From an uncultured bacterium (GTDB taxonomy: Bacteria > Bacillota > Clostridia > Lachnospirales > Lachnospiraceae), in the NCBI GenBank assembly GCA_905215625.1, contig CAJMQQ010000083.1, positions 1-7,610 on the forward strand: a DNA stretch of 7,610 nt, written 5' to 3'. This document shows positions 1 to 5,850 of the stretch, piece after piece. A program made the translations under genes and the position numbers. The notes under the pieces were generated by a model that was not told where the DNA came from, searched no databases, and was given only the letters and a program-made list of their open reading frames with translations. Within the stretch, counting starts at the first letter, position 1. Each line of letters begins with the position of its first letter.

Positions 1-1
1 C

Positions 2-148
2 CGCAGCCTGGCAGATATTTTGAAACAGCCTAATCGATTTGCTTGGATTGCTTACGGAGGAATCCTGATTCTGATTCTGCTGACTGCAGGAATCATGGGG
101 ATTTTCATCAAAAAGAGAAAAAAGCGCCGCAAAAAGCTGGAACGCTGA
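2..148 (+). CDS. C-terminal end of a membrane-anchored protein (partial, 5' end outside window)
   Basis: An open frame enters from the left edge and ends at TGA 146-148, giving 48 residues. Visible codons 13-36 form one hydrophobic segment (rich in I, L, A, G), followed directly by a strongly basic tail (KKRKKRRKKLER). This is a typical C-terminal transmembrane anchor with a positively charged cytoplasmic stop-transfer end, so the missing N-terminal part is probably outside the membrane. Such anchors occur in clostridial D-alanyl-D-alanine carboxypeptidases and many other exported proteins, but nothing catalytic is visible and no family can be assigned. A hairpin starts 16 nt after the stop. 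Confidence 0.6.
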   Translation, partial: RSLADILKQPNRFAWIAYGGILILILLTAGIMGIFIKKRKKRRKKLER

Positions 149-164
149 CAGGAAAACGGAGCCG

Positions 165-195
165 CTGCTCCCCAGAGAGTATATCTGGGGAGCAG
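165..195 (-). terminator. Hairpin between convergent genes, probable terminator of the Cys/Gly-rich gene
   Basis: A perfect 12-bp inverted repeat, CTGCTCCCCAGA (165-176) and TCTGGGGAGCAG (184-195), encloses a 7-nt loop. It lies between the stop of the partial + strand gene (148) and the stop of the minus-strand gene (214). Read on the minus strand, the stem is followed after about 8 nt by CGTTTTCC, a short, somewhat displaced U-run. Read on the + strand no U-run follows. The location fits a terminator for the minus gene, perhaps working in both directions; the weak U-tract limits confidence. Confidence 0.6.
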
Positions 196-213
196 TGGTC
201 TAATGTACTGGAA

Positions 214-450
214 TTAGCAGCAGATTCCGTTTCCGCCGCCCCAACCGCCGCAGCAGAAGAGCAGGATAATAATCCACAGGCAGTCGCCGCCAAAGCCGCC
301 GCATCCGCAGTTGTTTCCACAGTTGTTTCCACCGCCCCAGCCGCCGCAGCAGCAGAGAATCAGAATCAGAAAAATCAGATTGCATCCATTTCCTCCCGTA
401 TTCTGACATTCACATCCACATCCGCAGTTAGTAGCTGCAACATCGCTCAT
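214..450 (-). CDS. Cys/Gly-rich small protein with internal duplication (HCB-type, function unknown)
   Basis: A 78-residue protein with 16 cysteines and 22 glycines. The ATG at 450 is chosen because GGAGG (complement of 459-463) lies 8 nt upstream; an in-frame ATG at 489 would add 13 residues and has no comparable site. The chain reads: a Cys-Gly N-terminus (C9, C11, C13, C15, C23), hydrophobic stretch 25-32, CCCGGWGGGN (33-42), an Asn/Cys/Gly linker, hydrophobic stretch 58-65, CCGGWGGGN (66-74) and a terminal Cys pair. The two halves are copies offset by exactly 32 residues. Proteins of this kind are annotated in Clostridia as 'chorion class high-cysteine HCB protein', a name borrowed from silkmoth eggshell proteins that says nothing reliable about bacterial function. 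The stretches are short for membrane spans. A metal-binding, disulfide-linked or spore/envelope role is possible but unproven. Confidence 0.8.
   Translation of the reverse strand: MSDVAATNCGCGCECQNTGGNGCNLIFLILILCCCGGWGGGNNCGNNCGCGGFGGDCLWIIILLFCCGGWGGGNGICC
229..356. repeat. Direct repeat pair, 32 bp, 96-bp offset, inside the Cys/Gly-rich gene
   Basis: Bases 229-260 and 325-356 match at 29 of 32 positions. The 96-bp offset is exactly 32 codons, so the repeat is the DNA footprint of the duplicated CC-GGWGGGN module. Confidence 0.75.
309..332. repeat. Perfect 12-bp tandem duplication
   Basis: AGTTGTTTCCAC occurs twice head to tail (309-320, 321-332) inside the Cys/Gly-rich gene. It encodes the doubled Asn-Asn-Cys-Gly type unit around residues 42-49. 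Gain or loss of one copy would keep the reading frame. Confidence 0.8.
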
Positions 451-514
451 AGTTAAATCCTCCAACAATTTTTGATTACACTCCATCATATGCGCCTCTG
501 CCTGTCACAGTTTC

Positions 515-535
515 CTGAATTTAGAAAAAATTCAG
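515..535. promoter_or_regulatory. AT-rich palindrome in the divergent control region
   Basis: CTGAATTT (515-522) and AAATTCAG (528-535) form a perfect 8-bp inverted repeat with a 5-nt spacer. It lies between the start of the Cys/Gly-rich gene (minus) and the promoter of the alanyl-tRNA editing gene (plus). It could be a regulator site or a weak hairpin; no protein can be named. Confidence 0.35.
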
Positions 536-545
536 TAATTCCATG

Positions 546-574
546 TTTACGCAAAATTTGAATCGTAGTATAAT
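546..574 (+). promoter_or_regulatory. Vegetative-type promoter for the alanyl-tRNA editing / permease unit
   Basis: TTTACG (546-551) and a consensus TATAAT (569-574) are separated by 17 nt, which fits a sigma-A type promoter. The predicted start near 581 would give a leader of about 30 nt. The ribosome binding site is AGAGG (594-598), rather far (11 nt) from the ATG at 610; a second ATG follows directly at 613 and could be used instead. Confidence 0.65.
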
Positions 575-609
575 GGCGGTATTATTTTGGAAAAGAGGTT
601 ACAGTAAAA

Positions 610-1776
610 ATGATGCAGAAGCTGTATTATGAAACGCCTTATGTGAAATCCTTTATGTGTACGGTCCTTTCCTGCCAGCAGGGGAAAAATGGGTACGAGA
701 CAATTCTCAGCCAGACTGGTTTTTATCCGGAAGGAGGCGGCCAGCCGGCAGATACGGGCACTCTGGGAGGAGTTTTAGTGCTGGATGTCCAGGAGAAAGA
801 TGGAGAGATTGTCCATATCCTGGAACGGCCTATTGAAGCCGGAACCCTGGCAGAGGGAATCATTGACTGGGATAGGCGGTTTTCCTATATGCAGCAGCAT
901 ACAGGAGAACATATTTTATCAGGTCTGATTCATGAACGGTTTGGATATAACAATGTGGGCTTTCATATGGGAGCGGAAGAAGTGACCATTGATTTTGACG
1001 GAACCATGACAATGGAGGACGCAGAAGAGATGGAACTTCTGGCCAATGAGGTCATTTTTGACAACCGGCCGGTAAAGGTCTGTTATCCCAGTGAAGAGGA
1101 ATTAAAGACCATTCCTTACCGGAGCAAAAAAGAACTAACCGGACAGGTTCGGATTGTGGAGATTCCGGGAGCGGATATCTGTGCCTGCTGCGGAACCCAT
1201 GTAGAACGTACTGGGGAAATCGGCCTCATTAAGATTACCAGTATGATTCATTATAAAGGCGGGATCCGCATGACGATTGTGTGCGGCAGACAAGCTCTTT
1301 CCGATTTCCAGAAGAAACAGAAACAGATTGTTAAAATCTCCAATCTGTTGTCTGCAAAGCCAGGAGAGGTGGCTCTGGCAGTTGAAAAGCAGAAAGAAGA
1401 GCTTCAGGCCAAATCCTATTTAAATGTGTCCTTGTACCGGCAGTTGATTGAAGCATGGGCTAAGGAGTATCCGGAAAGTGACAATCCGGTGCTGCTCTGG
1501 AAAGAAGGGCTTTCTCCAGTCCAGTTGCGGGAACTGGCCAATCAGTTCTGCCAGGAAAAGAAAGGCGGGATTGTGCTGGCCTGCTCAGAAAAAGACGGCA
1601 GGTATCAATATGCGCTGGCAAGCAGACAGGCTGATGCCAGAGGACTTTCGAAAGTTTTAAACAGCCGTTTAAACGGAAGGGGAGGCGGAAGCAGCCAGAT
1701 GACGCAGGGAACATTTTTTGCTTCCAGGGAAGCAGTTGAACAGGTTTTTTGGGAGGAATTAAATGGAATTAAATAA
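610..1776 (+). CDS. Alanyl-tRNA editing protein (AlaX-type hydrolase with DHHA1 domain)
   Basis: A stand-alone relative of the alanyl-tRNA synthetase editing region. The family hydrolyses Ser (or Gly) wrongly attached to tRNA-Ala in the cytoplasm and has no aminoacylation domain. Visible signatures: FYPEGGGQPADTG (38-50) in the N-terminal beta-barrel, the zinc motif HTGEH (97-101), and the second half of the metal site CCGTH (193-197), which gives the CxxxH pattern with C193 and H197. A charged, probably coiled-coil linker follows (about 228-275), then a DHHA1-like C-terminal domain with the glycine motif NGRGGGSSQMTQG (355-367). The 388 residues fit the long AlaX form with a DHHA1 tail. All expected metal ligands are present, so it should be active. 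Its last 14 nt overlap the next gene, suggesting one transcript and translational coupling. Ser versus Gly preference cannot be read from the sequence. Confidence 0.93.
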   Translation: MMQKLYYETPYVKSFMCTVLSCQQGKNGYETILSQTGFYPEGGGQPADTGTLGGVLVLDVQEKDGEIVHILERPIEAGTLAEGIIDWDRRFSYMQQHTGEHILSGLIHERFGYNNVGFHMGAEEVTIDFDGTMTMEDAEEMELLANEVIFDNRPVKVCYPSEEELKTIPYRSKKELTGQVRIVEIPGADICACCGTHVERTGEIGLIKITSMIHYKGGIRMTIVCGRQALSDFQKKQKQIVKISNLLSAKPGEVALAVEKQKEELQAKSYLNVSLYRQLIEAWAKEYPESDNPVLLWKEGLSPVQLRELANQFCQEKKGGIVLACSEKDGRYQYALASRQADARGLSKVLNSRLNGRGGGSSQMTQGTFFASREAVEQVFWEELNGIK

Positions 1777-2881
1777 AGAAACCGTAAAAAAACTCCGGGG
1801 ACTGATTGTTTTTACAGTAATCATTCTGATTGCAGGAGTCAATTACCAAAGATTGTTCCGGATGCTGGGAGCCTTTGTAAAAATGGCATTTCCATTTTTG
1901 CTGGGAGCGGCGATTGCCTTTATTCTCAACGTTCCGATGCGGAATATTGAAAAGCTGTTTCCCAAAAAAGCGGGAAAATGGAAGCGCCCAGCTTCCCTGG
2001 CAGCCGCCATTGCCGCGGTAGCAGTCGTGCTGCTTACGGTAATTGTTGTGGTAATTCCAGAATTGTGGAAGACGCTGTATTCGCTGCGGAGCAGCGTGCC
2101 CGCCTTTTTTGCGGGAATGCAGGTGTGGCTGGAAAAGCTGTTTTCAGATAATCCGGAGATTATTGCCTGGATTAATACCATTGAAATCGACTGGCAGGGA
2201 ATGATTCAGCAGATTATGGGATTTTTGAAAAATGGCGCTGGATCGGTGCTGTCTACGACATTTTCCGCAGCAGCCAATCTGGTCAGTGGAGTGACCTCTC
2301 TGGGAATCGGCATGGTATTTGCAATTTACATTCTGCTTCAGAAAGAAACGCTGGCTGCCCAGATAAAAAAATTACTGAAAGCTTTTCTGCCGGAACAGTG
2401 GGAGAGATGGATTATTGAAGTGGCGGTCCTGACCGAGCGGACATTCAGCAGTTTTTTGGCGGGACAGTGTGTAGAAGCTGTGATTCTGGGAAGTATGTTC
2501 TTTATAACCCTTTTAGTCCTGCAGCTTCCTTATGCGCTTTTAATCGGCGTATTAATTGCATTTACTGCGCTGATTCCAGTATTTGGCGCGTTTATCGGTT
2601 GCGCAGTGGGAATTTTCCTGATGCTCATGGTAAGTCCTATTGACGCCCTTATTTTTACAGTCGTGTTTTTTGTTCTCCAGCAGATAGAAGGAAATCTGAT
2701 CTACCCCCATGTGGTAGGAAACTCGGTCGGACTTCCTTCTATGTGGGTGCTGGTGGCGGTAACCATAGGCGGCAGCGCCATGGGCGTTCTGGGAATGCTG
2801 GTATTTATTCCGCTGTGCTCGGTGCTTTATAGTCTGCTGCGTGGCGTTGTCAATCGGCGTCTGGAAAAGCAGAAGGCATAG
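1763..2881 (+). CDS. AI-2E family transporter (UPF0118/PerM-like membrane permease)
   Basis: A 372-residue polytopic membrane protein of usual family length. Likely membrane segments: about 12-27, 39-57, 78-98, 172-192, 232-253, 257-287 (two close helices), 293-308 and 328-358. The region between about 100 and 170 is a larger non-membrane segment, as expected for this family. Hallmarks are the ALIPVFGAFIG stretch (269-279) and QQIEGNLIYPHVVG (306-319) with GLPSMW just after. The family is named after an E. coli protein proposed to export autoinducer-2, but other members have been linked to Na+/H+ exchange or unknown substrates, so the substrate here is unknown. The start has a good GGGAGG site at about 1750 and lies inside the preceding gene. 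The 3' end overlaps the convergent PHP gene by 32 bp. Confidence 0.9.
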   Translation: MELNKETVKKLRGLIVFTVIILIAGVNYQRLFRMLGAFVKMAFPFLLGAAIAFILNVPMRNIEKLFPKKAGKWKRPASLAAAIAAVAVVLLTVIVVVIPELWKTLYSLRSSVPAFFAGMQVWLEKLFSDNPEIIAWINTIEIDWQGMIQQIMGFLKNGAGSVLSTTFSAAANLVSGVTSLGIGMVFAIYILLQKETLAAQIKKLLKAFLPEQWERWIIEVAVLTERTFSSFLAGQCVEAVILGSMFFITLLVLQLPYALLIGVLIAFTALIPVFGAFIGCAVGIFLMLMVSPIDALIFTVVFFVLQQIEGNLIYPHVVGNSVGLPSMWVLVAVTIGGSAMGVLGMLVFIPLCSVLYSLLRGVVNRRLEKQKA

Positions 2882-3728
2882 TAGAAGTATTCATGCGGGC
2901 TTCTATGTCCTCAAGAAGAAGGTGGGACAGATGAAGTCCGCCCCGTCCCACGCCGATGGAGATGTCTGGTTTATTAGAACCATGAAAATCCGATCCTCCA
3001 GTAGGAAGCAGATTGTATTTGCGGGCAATGGAACGCAACCCCCTGCTCTGGTCGGGCGACTGGGAAGAGTGGTAAACTTCCAGTCCCATCAGTCCAAGTT
3101 CAGCAAGATGGGCAACTAAGCGTTCTGTTTCTTCCCATCCCAGACGGTACTGCATGGGGTGGGCCAGTGCAGGAAATGCATGGTTGTCTCCCAATACCTT
3201 CATGGCGTGTTCCGGAGTGATCAGTTCTTTTTTCAGACAGTATTTTCCGCCGTACTGCAGGTAGGTATGGAAGGCGTCGGACATGGAAGAAGCATATCCT
3301 TTTTCGACTAGGGCCCTGGCAAAGTGGGCTCTGGTAATAACGGTGTCCGGATTGCCTGCCATTAAATCGGTCATGGTAATGTCAAATCCGTCGGATTGAA
3401 ACCGGCGAAGCATTTCTTCGTTGCGCCAGATGCGCACAGACAGAAGTTCTTTTAATTCTTTTTTAAAGGCAGAATCTTCACAATGAACAAACAATCCCAG
3501 TATGTGAATCTCTTTTCCCTGATAGACGCAGGACAGTTCTACGCCAGGAATGATGCGGACGCCAAGCTCACGTCCTTTTTTAGTGGCCATGGCAATTCCG
3601 TCTATAGTATCATGATCCGTCAGAGCGATGGCAGACAGGCCGGCGCGGGCCGCTTCTTCGACAACCTGCGCTGGGGAGAGTGTGCCGTCTGAAGCATTGG
3701 AATGAACATGAAGATCAATATATGGCAT
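2850..3728 (-). CDS. PHP-domain phosphoesterase (YciV/TrpH-like)
   Basis: A 292-residue soluble protein of the PHP metal-dependent phosphoesterase family. Members related to YciV/RnaAM and TrpH hydrolyse 3',5'-nucleoside bisphosphates or act as 5'-3' exonucleases on short RNA. The expected metal ligands are all visible: H7 and H9 (DLHVHSNASDG), D14, H39 (LTDHDT), E64 (PGVELS), H75 (EIHILG), H135 (RAHFA), H190 (LAHP), and D247 and H249 (GGSDFHG). Residues 80-180 form the inserted helical subdomain typical of this subgroup. AAGGAGG, 7 nt before the ATG at 3728, fixes the start. The gene is divergent from the VanW gene and overlaps the permease gene at its 3' end. The exact substrate cannot be told; a role in RNA or nucleotide turnover is inferred from the family. 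Confidence 0.92.
   Translation of the reverse strand: MPYIDLHVHSNASDGTLSPAQVVEEAARAGLSAIALTDHDTIDGIAMATKKGRELGVRIIPGVELSCVYQGKEIHILGLFVHCEDSAFKKELKELLSVRIWRNEEMLRRFQSDGFDITMTDLMAGNPDTVITRAHFARALVEKGYASSMSDAFHTYLQYGGKYCLKKELITPEHAMKVLGDNHAFPALAHPMQYRLGWEETERLVAHLAELGLMGLEVYHSSQSPDQSRGLRSIARKYNLLPTGGSDFHGSNKPDISIGVGRGGLHLSHLLLEDIEARMNTSTMPSAFPDAD
2922..2951. other. Inverted repeat inside the 3' part of the PHP gene
   Basis: GTGGGAC (2922-2928) and GTCCCAC (2945-2951) are exact 7-bp complements with a 16-nt spacer, about 40 nt past the stop of the permease gene. Neither strand has a U-run after it, so it is not a standard terminator, though it could form a pause or stability hairpin at the 3' end of the permease transcript. 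It may also be chance in coding sequence. Confidence 0.25.
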
Positions 3729-3758
3729 TGGGAAACCTCCTTGAATATCTGGTAATAG

Positions 3759-3780
3759 AATAGTAATATAATAGTAACAT
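3759..3780. repeat. 11-bp tandem repeat over the PHP promoter
   Basis: AATAGTAATAT (3759-3769) is followed by AATAGTAACAT (3770-3780), with one mismatch; a partial unit AATAG (3754-3758) precedes it. Each full unit carries a TACTAT on the minus strand, so the duplication doubles the candidate -10 element of the PHP gene. Confidence 0.5.
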
Positions 3781-3799
3781 ATTTTTTAAAACAAGTAAA
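3771..3799 (-). promoter_or_regulatory. Promoter for the PHP gene
   Basis: On the minus strand TTTACT (complement of 3794-3799) and TACTAT (complement of 3771-3776) are 17 nt apart, and TG sits one base upstream of the -10, an extended -10 arrangement. The predicted start near 3764 gives a leader of about 35 nt ending in the strong AAGGAGG site. A second TACTAT 11 bp downstream is an alternative. Confidence 0.5.
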
Positions 3800-3802
3800 T
3801 TC

Positions 3803-3848
3803 TGACGAAAAAATAAAATTTTGAACAAAAAATTTAATAATTTCGTCA
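3803..3848. promoter_or_regulatory. Inverted repeat TGACGAAA/TTTCGTCA between divergent promoters
   Basis: TGACGAAA (3803-3810) and TTTCGTCA (3841-3848) are exact reverse complements, 30 bp apart, in very AT-rich DNA. The arms lie just upstream of the PHP -35 on one side and in the -35 to spacer zone of the VanW promoter on the other. The placement suits an operator pair shared by both genes, though a chance match in biased DNA cannot be excluded. Confidence 0.35.
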
Positions 3849-3867
3849 TTCCATTTTACACAGAATA

Positions 3868-3876
3868 TGGTATACT
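3868..3876 (+). promoter_or_regulatory. Extended -10 promoter for the VanW gene
   Basis: TGGTATACT carries TATACT (3871-3876) preceded by TG, an extended -10 element. No good -35 hexamer is found at 16-18 nt, so recognition probably rests on the extended -10 or on an activator. The predicted start near 3883 leaves a leader of about 40 nt. The ribosome binding site AGGTG (3912-3916) lies 5 nt before the ATG at 3922. Confidence 0.55.
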
Positions 3877-3921
3877 ACACTTTGTATCATACAGCATAAT
3901 GTTATAGAAATAGGTGAATAT

Positions 3922-5751
3922 ATGGATGAATTAAGTCGCAGAAGCCGGGCTGCCGGCTCTCAGGGAAGAACTATAGCCAGAAGCACATCCTCTGGACGTC
4001 AGGGCGCTTCGGCAGGCAGCAGCAGAGCAAAAGGATCCGCTTCTGGCCAGAGAAGCAGCCGGACACAGGGATCCTACAGCACAAGAGGCAGAAGCACAAG
4101 TACCTCTTCCCGCAGCGGTTATGACAGGAAACCGCCGGTTTCTCACGGCAGAAACTCAAAAAATTCAAAACGCAGGAGAACTTCTTCTCCAAATTACCTT
4201 TGGATTGCCGTTGCAGGCGTAGTGCTGATAATTGCCATCGCCATTGCAGTATTTGCATTTAAGAAATCCTCTGGTACAGAGACGGAAGCAGAGACTACAA
4301 CAGCTCCTGTGGAGACAGAACTTCAAAAAGAAGTAAGGGTAGGGGATATTGTAATTACCGGACTTTCCAGAGAAGCAGCCAGAGAGAAGATACTGGAAGC
4401 TTATCCATGGGAAATAAAGGTGTCTTATAATGAAGAAATATTTGAACTCCCTAATCTGATTGAGACAAAGGTAGACGAACTTTTAACAGAAATCTATCAG
4501 GGGGAACCAAAAGAAATCTATCTCTTTGATACCACCGGGTTGGAAGAGGCTATTTCCGGACAGGTAAGCACTATTGCTGCTAAGTGGGATAAGCCTGCAA
4601 AAAATGCGTCTATCAGCAGTTTTGATAAGGGAAGCGGCAAATTTGTCTTTTCCGGTGAAGAGGCAGGCCAGCAGGTAAATCAGGAAGTGCTGGCTTCCAA
4701 GATCCAGACTGCCATTGACAACAAAGATTTTGATGCCCAGATTCCGGTAGAGATGACTTCTGTAGCTCCGGAGATTACAGAGGCTGCTGCAAGGGAACAA
4801 TACAAAACCATCAGCAAGTATACGACAAAGACCACCAGCAACAGCAAGAGAAACACCAATGTCCGTCTGGCCTGCGAAGCCATTGACGGAATTGTGCTGG
4901 CGCCGGGCGAGACGTTTTCTTTTAACGAGAGAGTAGGAGAACGTACTGCTGCTAAGGGATACCAGTCCGCAGCGGCTTACAATAATGGGGAAGTCGTCCA
5001 GGAAACGGGAGGCGGCGTCTGCCAGGTGTCCACGACCCTTTACAATGCAGTAGTCCGCAGCGGATTAAAGACTACTGTCCGCCGTTCCCACACGTTTGAA
5101 CCGTCTTATGTTACTCCTGGCATGGATGCAACGGTAAGCTGGGGCGGTCCGGATTACGCATTTATCAATAATTCCAATACTGGAATCGGTATCCGGGCTT
5201 CTTATGCAGACCAGACTTGTACCGTATCCATTTATGCAATACCGGTTTTAGAGGATGGGGTAACCTATGATTTAAAATCAACCAAGCTGAAGGATACCAG
5301 CGTGCCGGCGCCTACTTATGTAGAAGACCAGACCGTACAGCCTGGTACGGAAGTGGTAGAAAAAGCCGGAAGCGCAGGAAGTCAGTGGGAAGTACGCCTG
5401 GTGGTAACGAAAAATGGAGAAACGGTCAGTCAGGATGTGGACCATACCGTTACGTATAAGGGACACGCGCCTGTCGTAAAGAGAAATACTTCCGGCGTAT
5501 GGGTTCCGGCACCAGGAGAAAGCCTTCCGGAGGGAACGACCCTTCCAGGAGAAACCACTCCTTCTGGCGAGACGACGGCTCCTTCCACAGATGTGCCTCA
5601 GGGCCCGGGAGAAGGAACCCAGGCGACAGCCGAACCAGAAGGGCCTGGAGCAAATCTTCCAGAGCCTGGAGCAGGACAGGAACCAGGCAGTTCCATACCA
5701 GGTCCTGACGGCCCCGGAACTGTTGAGATTCCAGCAAACCCAGGAATGTAA
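3922..5751 (+). CDS. VanW family protein, single-pass membrane and cell-wall associated
   Basis: A 609-residue protein. Residues 1-90 are a low-complexity, probably disordered Ser/Gly/Arg tail with about 21 Lys/Arg and only three acidic residues. One membrane span follows (about 92-113), giving a cytoplasmic N-terminus and exterior body. Residues 118-135 are Thr/Glu-rich; 140-290 resemble the peptidoglycan-binding-like region often found before VanW domains. The VanW domain covers about 300-440, with APGETFSFNERVG (327-339), GGGVCQVSTTLYNA (363-376) and a second cysteine at 433 (QTCTVSIY). Residues 445-520 look like a G5-type extracellular module. The tail from 528 is rich in Pro, Gly, Glu and Thr. 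VanW occurs in some vancomycin-resistance clusters, but its biochemical role is unsettled and no vanHAX-type genes are here, so this is not evidence of resistance. A wall or peptidoglycan role is inferred. It is transcribed alone, between its own promoter and a terminator. Confidence 0.9.
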   Translation: MDELSRRSRAAGSQGRTIARSTSSGRQGASAGSSRAKGSASGQRSSRTQGSYSTRGRSTSTSSRSGYDRKPPVSHGRNSKNSKRRRTSSPNYLWIAVAGVVLIIAIAIAVFAFKKSSGTETEAETTTAPVETELQKEVRVGDIVITGLSREAAREKILEAYPWEIKVSYNEEIFELPNLIETKVDELLTEIYQGEPKEIYLFDTTGLEEAISGQVSTIAAKWDKPAKNASISSFDKGSGKFVFSGEEAGQQVNQEVLASKIQTAIDNKDFDAQIPVEMTSVAPEITEAAAREQYKTISKYTTKTTSNSKRNTNVRLACEAIDGIVLAPGETFSFNERVGERTAAKGYQSAAAYNNGEVVQETGGGVCQVSTTLYNAVVRSGLKTTVRRSHTFEPSYVTPGMDATVSWGGPDYAFINNSNTGIGIRASYADQTCTVSIYAIPVLEDGVTYDLKSTKLKDTSVPAPTYVEDQTVQPGTEVVEKAGSAGSQWEVRLVVTKNGETVSQDVDHTVTYKGHAPVVKRNTSGVWVPAPGESLPEGTTLPGETTPSGETTAPSTDVPQGPGEGTQATAEPEGPGANLPEPGAGQEPGSSIPGPDGPGTVEIPANPGM

Positions 5752-5755
5752 AAAT

Positions 5756-5829
5756 AAGCAGAGAAGATGACATAAAATGAGAGACAAGGAGTTTGTTTTC
5801 TATTTTGTGACAGTTCTCTGCTTTTTTTT
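5756..5829 (+). terminator. Long imperfect hairpin terminator after the VanW gene
   Basis: The outer stem AAGCAGAGAA (5756-5765) pairs with TTCTCTGCTT (5814-5823). It continues inward after a bulge and two mismatches, with 5767-5778 pairing against 5802-5813, and leaves a loop of about 23 nt. A run of eight T (5822-5829) follows, as in intrinsic terminators. It begins 4 nt past the VanW stop and insulates that gene from the PFOR promoter. Confidence 0.85.
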
Positions 5830-5850
5830 GTATACATGGATAAGAAGCAT

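Noticed and set aside
229..356. CRISPR-like array
   Set aside because: There are only two imperfect repeats, offset by a whole number of codons inside a coding region; this is a protein module duplication.
43..456. A 137-residue + strand open frame, Ala-rich in its second half
   Set aside because: It is the antisense shadow of the Cys/Gly-rich gene; Gly/Cys codons read in reverse give Ala/Pro runs. It has no convincing ribosome binding site and overlaps the end of the real upstream gene.
451..489. Upstream ATG (489) as start of the Cys/Gly-rich protein
   Set aside because: The 13 extra codons include the strong GGAGG site that serves the ATG at 450, and no comparable site precedes 489.
451..609. 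T-box or other riboswitch before the alanyl-tRNA editing gene
   Set aside because: The predicted leader is only about 30 nt, too short for a T-box, and no T-box sequence or terminator/antiterminator pair is seen.
1763..2881. Autoinducer-2 quorum-sensing export
   Set aside because: The family name rests on one proposed member; nothing here (no luxS or lsr genes) ties this protein to AI-2.
2841..3119. A + strand open frame of 92 residues after the permease gene
   Set aside because: It is antisense to the PHP gene, which has complete metal-binding motifs; there is no ribosome binding site and no recognisable domain.
3922..5751. VanW as evidence of glycopeptide resistance
   Set aside because: VanW-domain proteins are common in Clostridia outside resistance clusters, and no vanH, vanA/B, vanX or vanRS-like gene is in the window.
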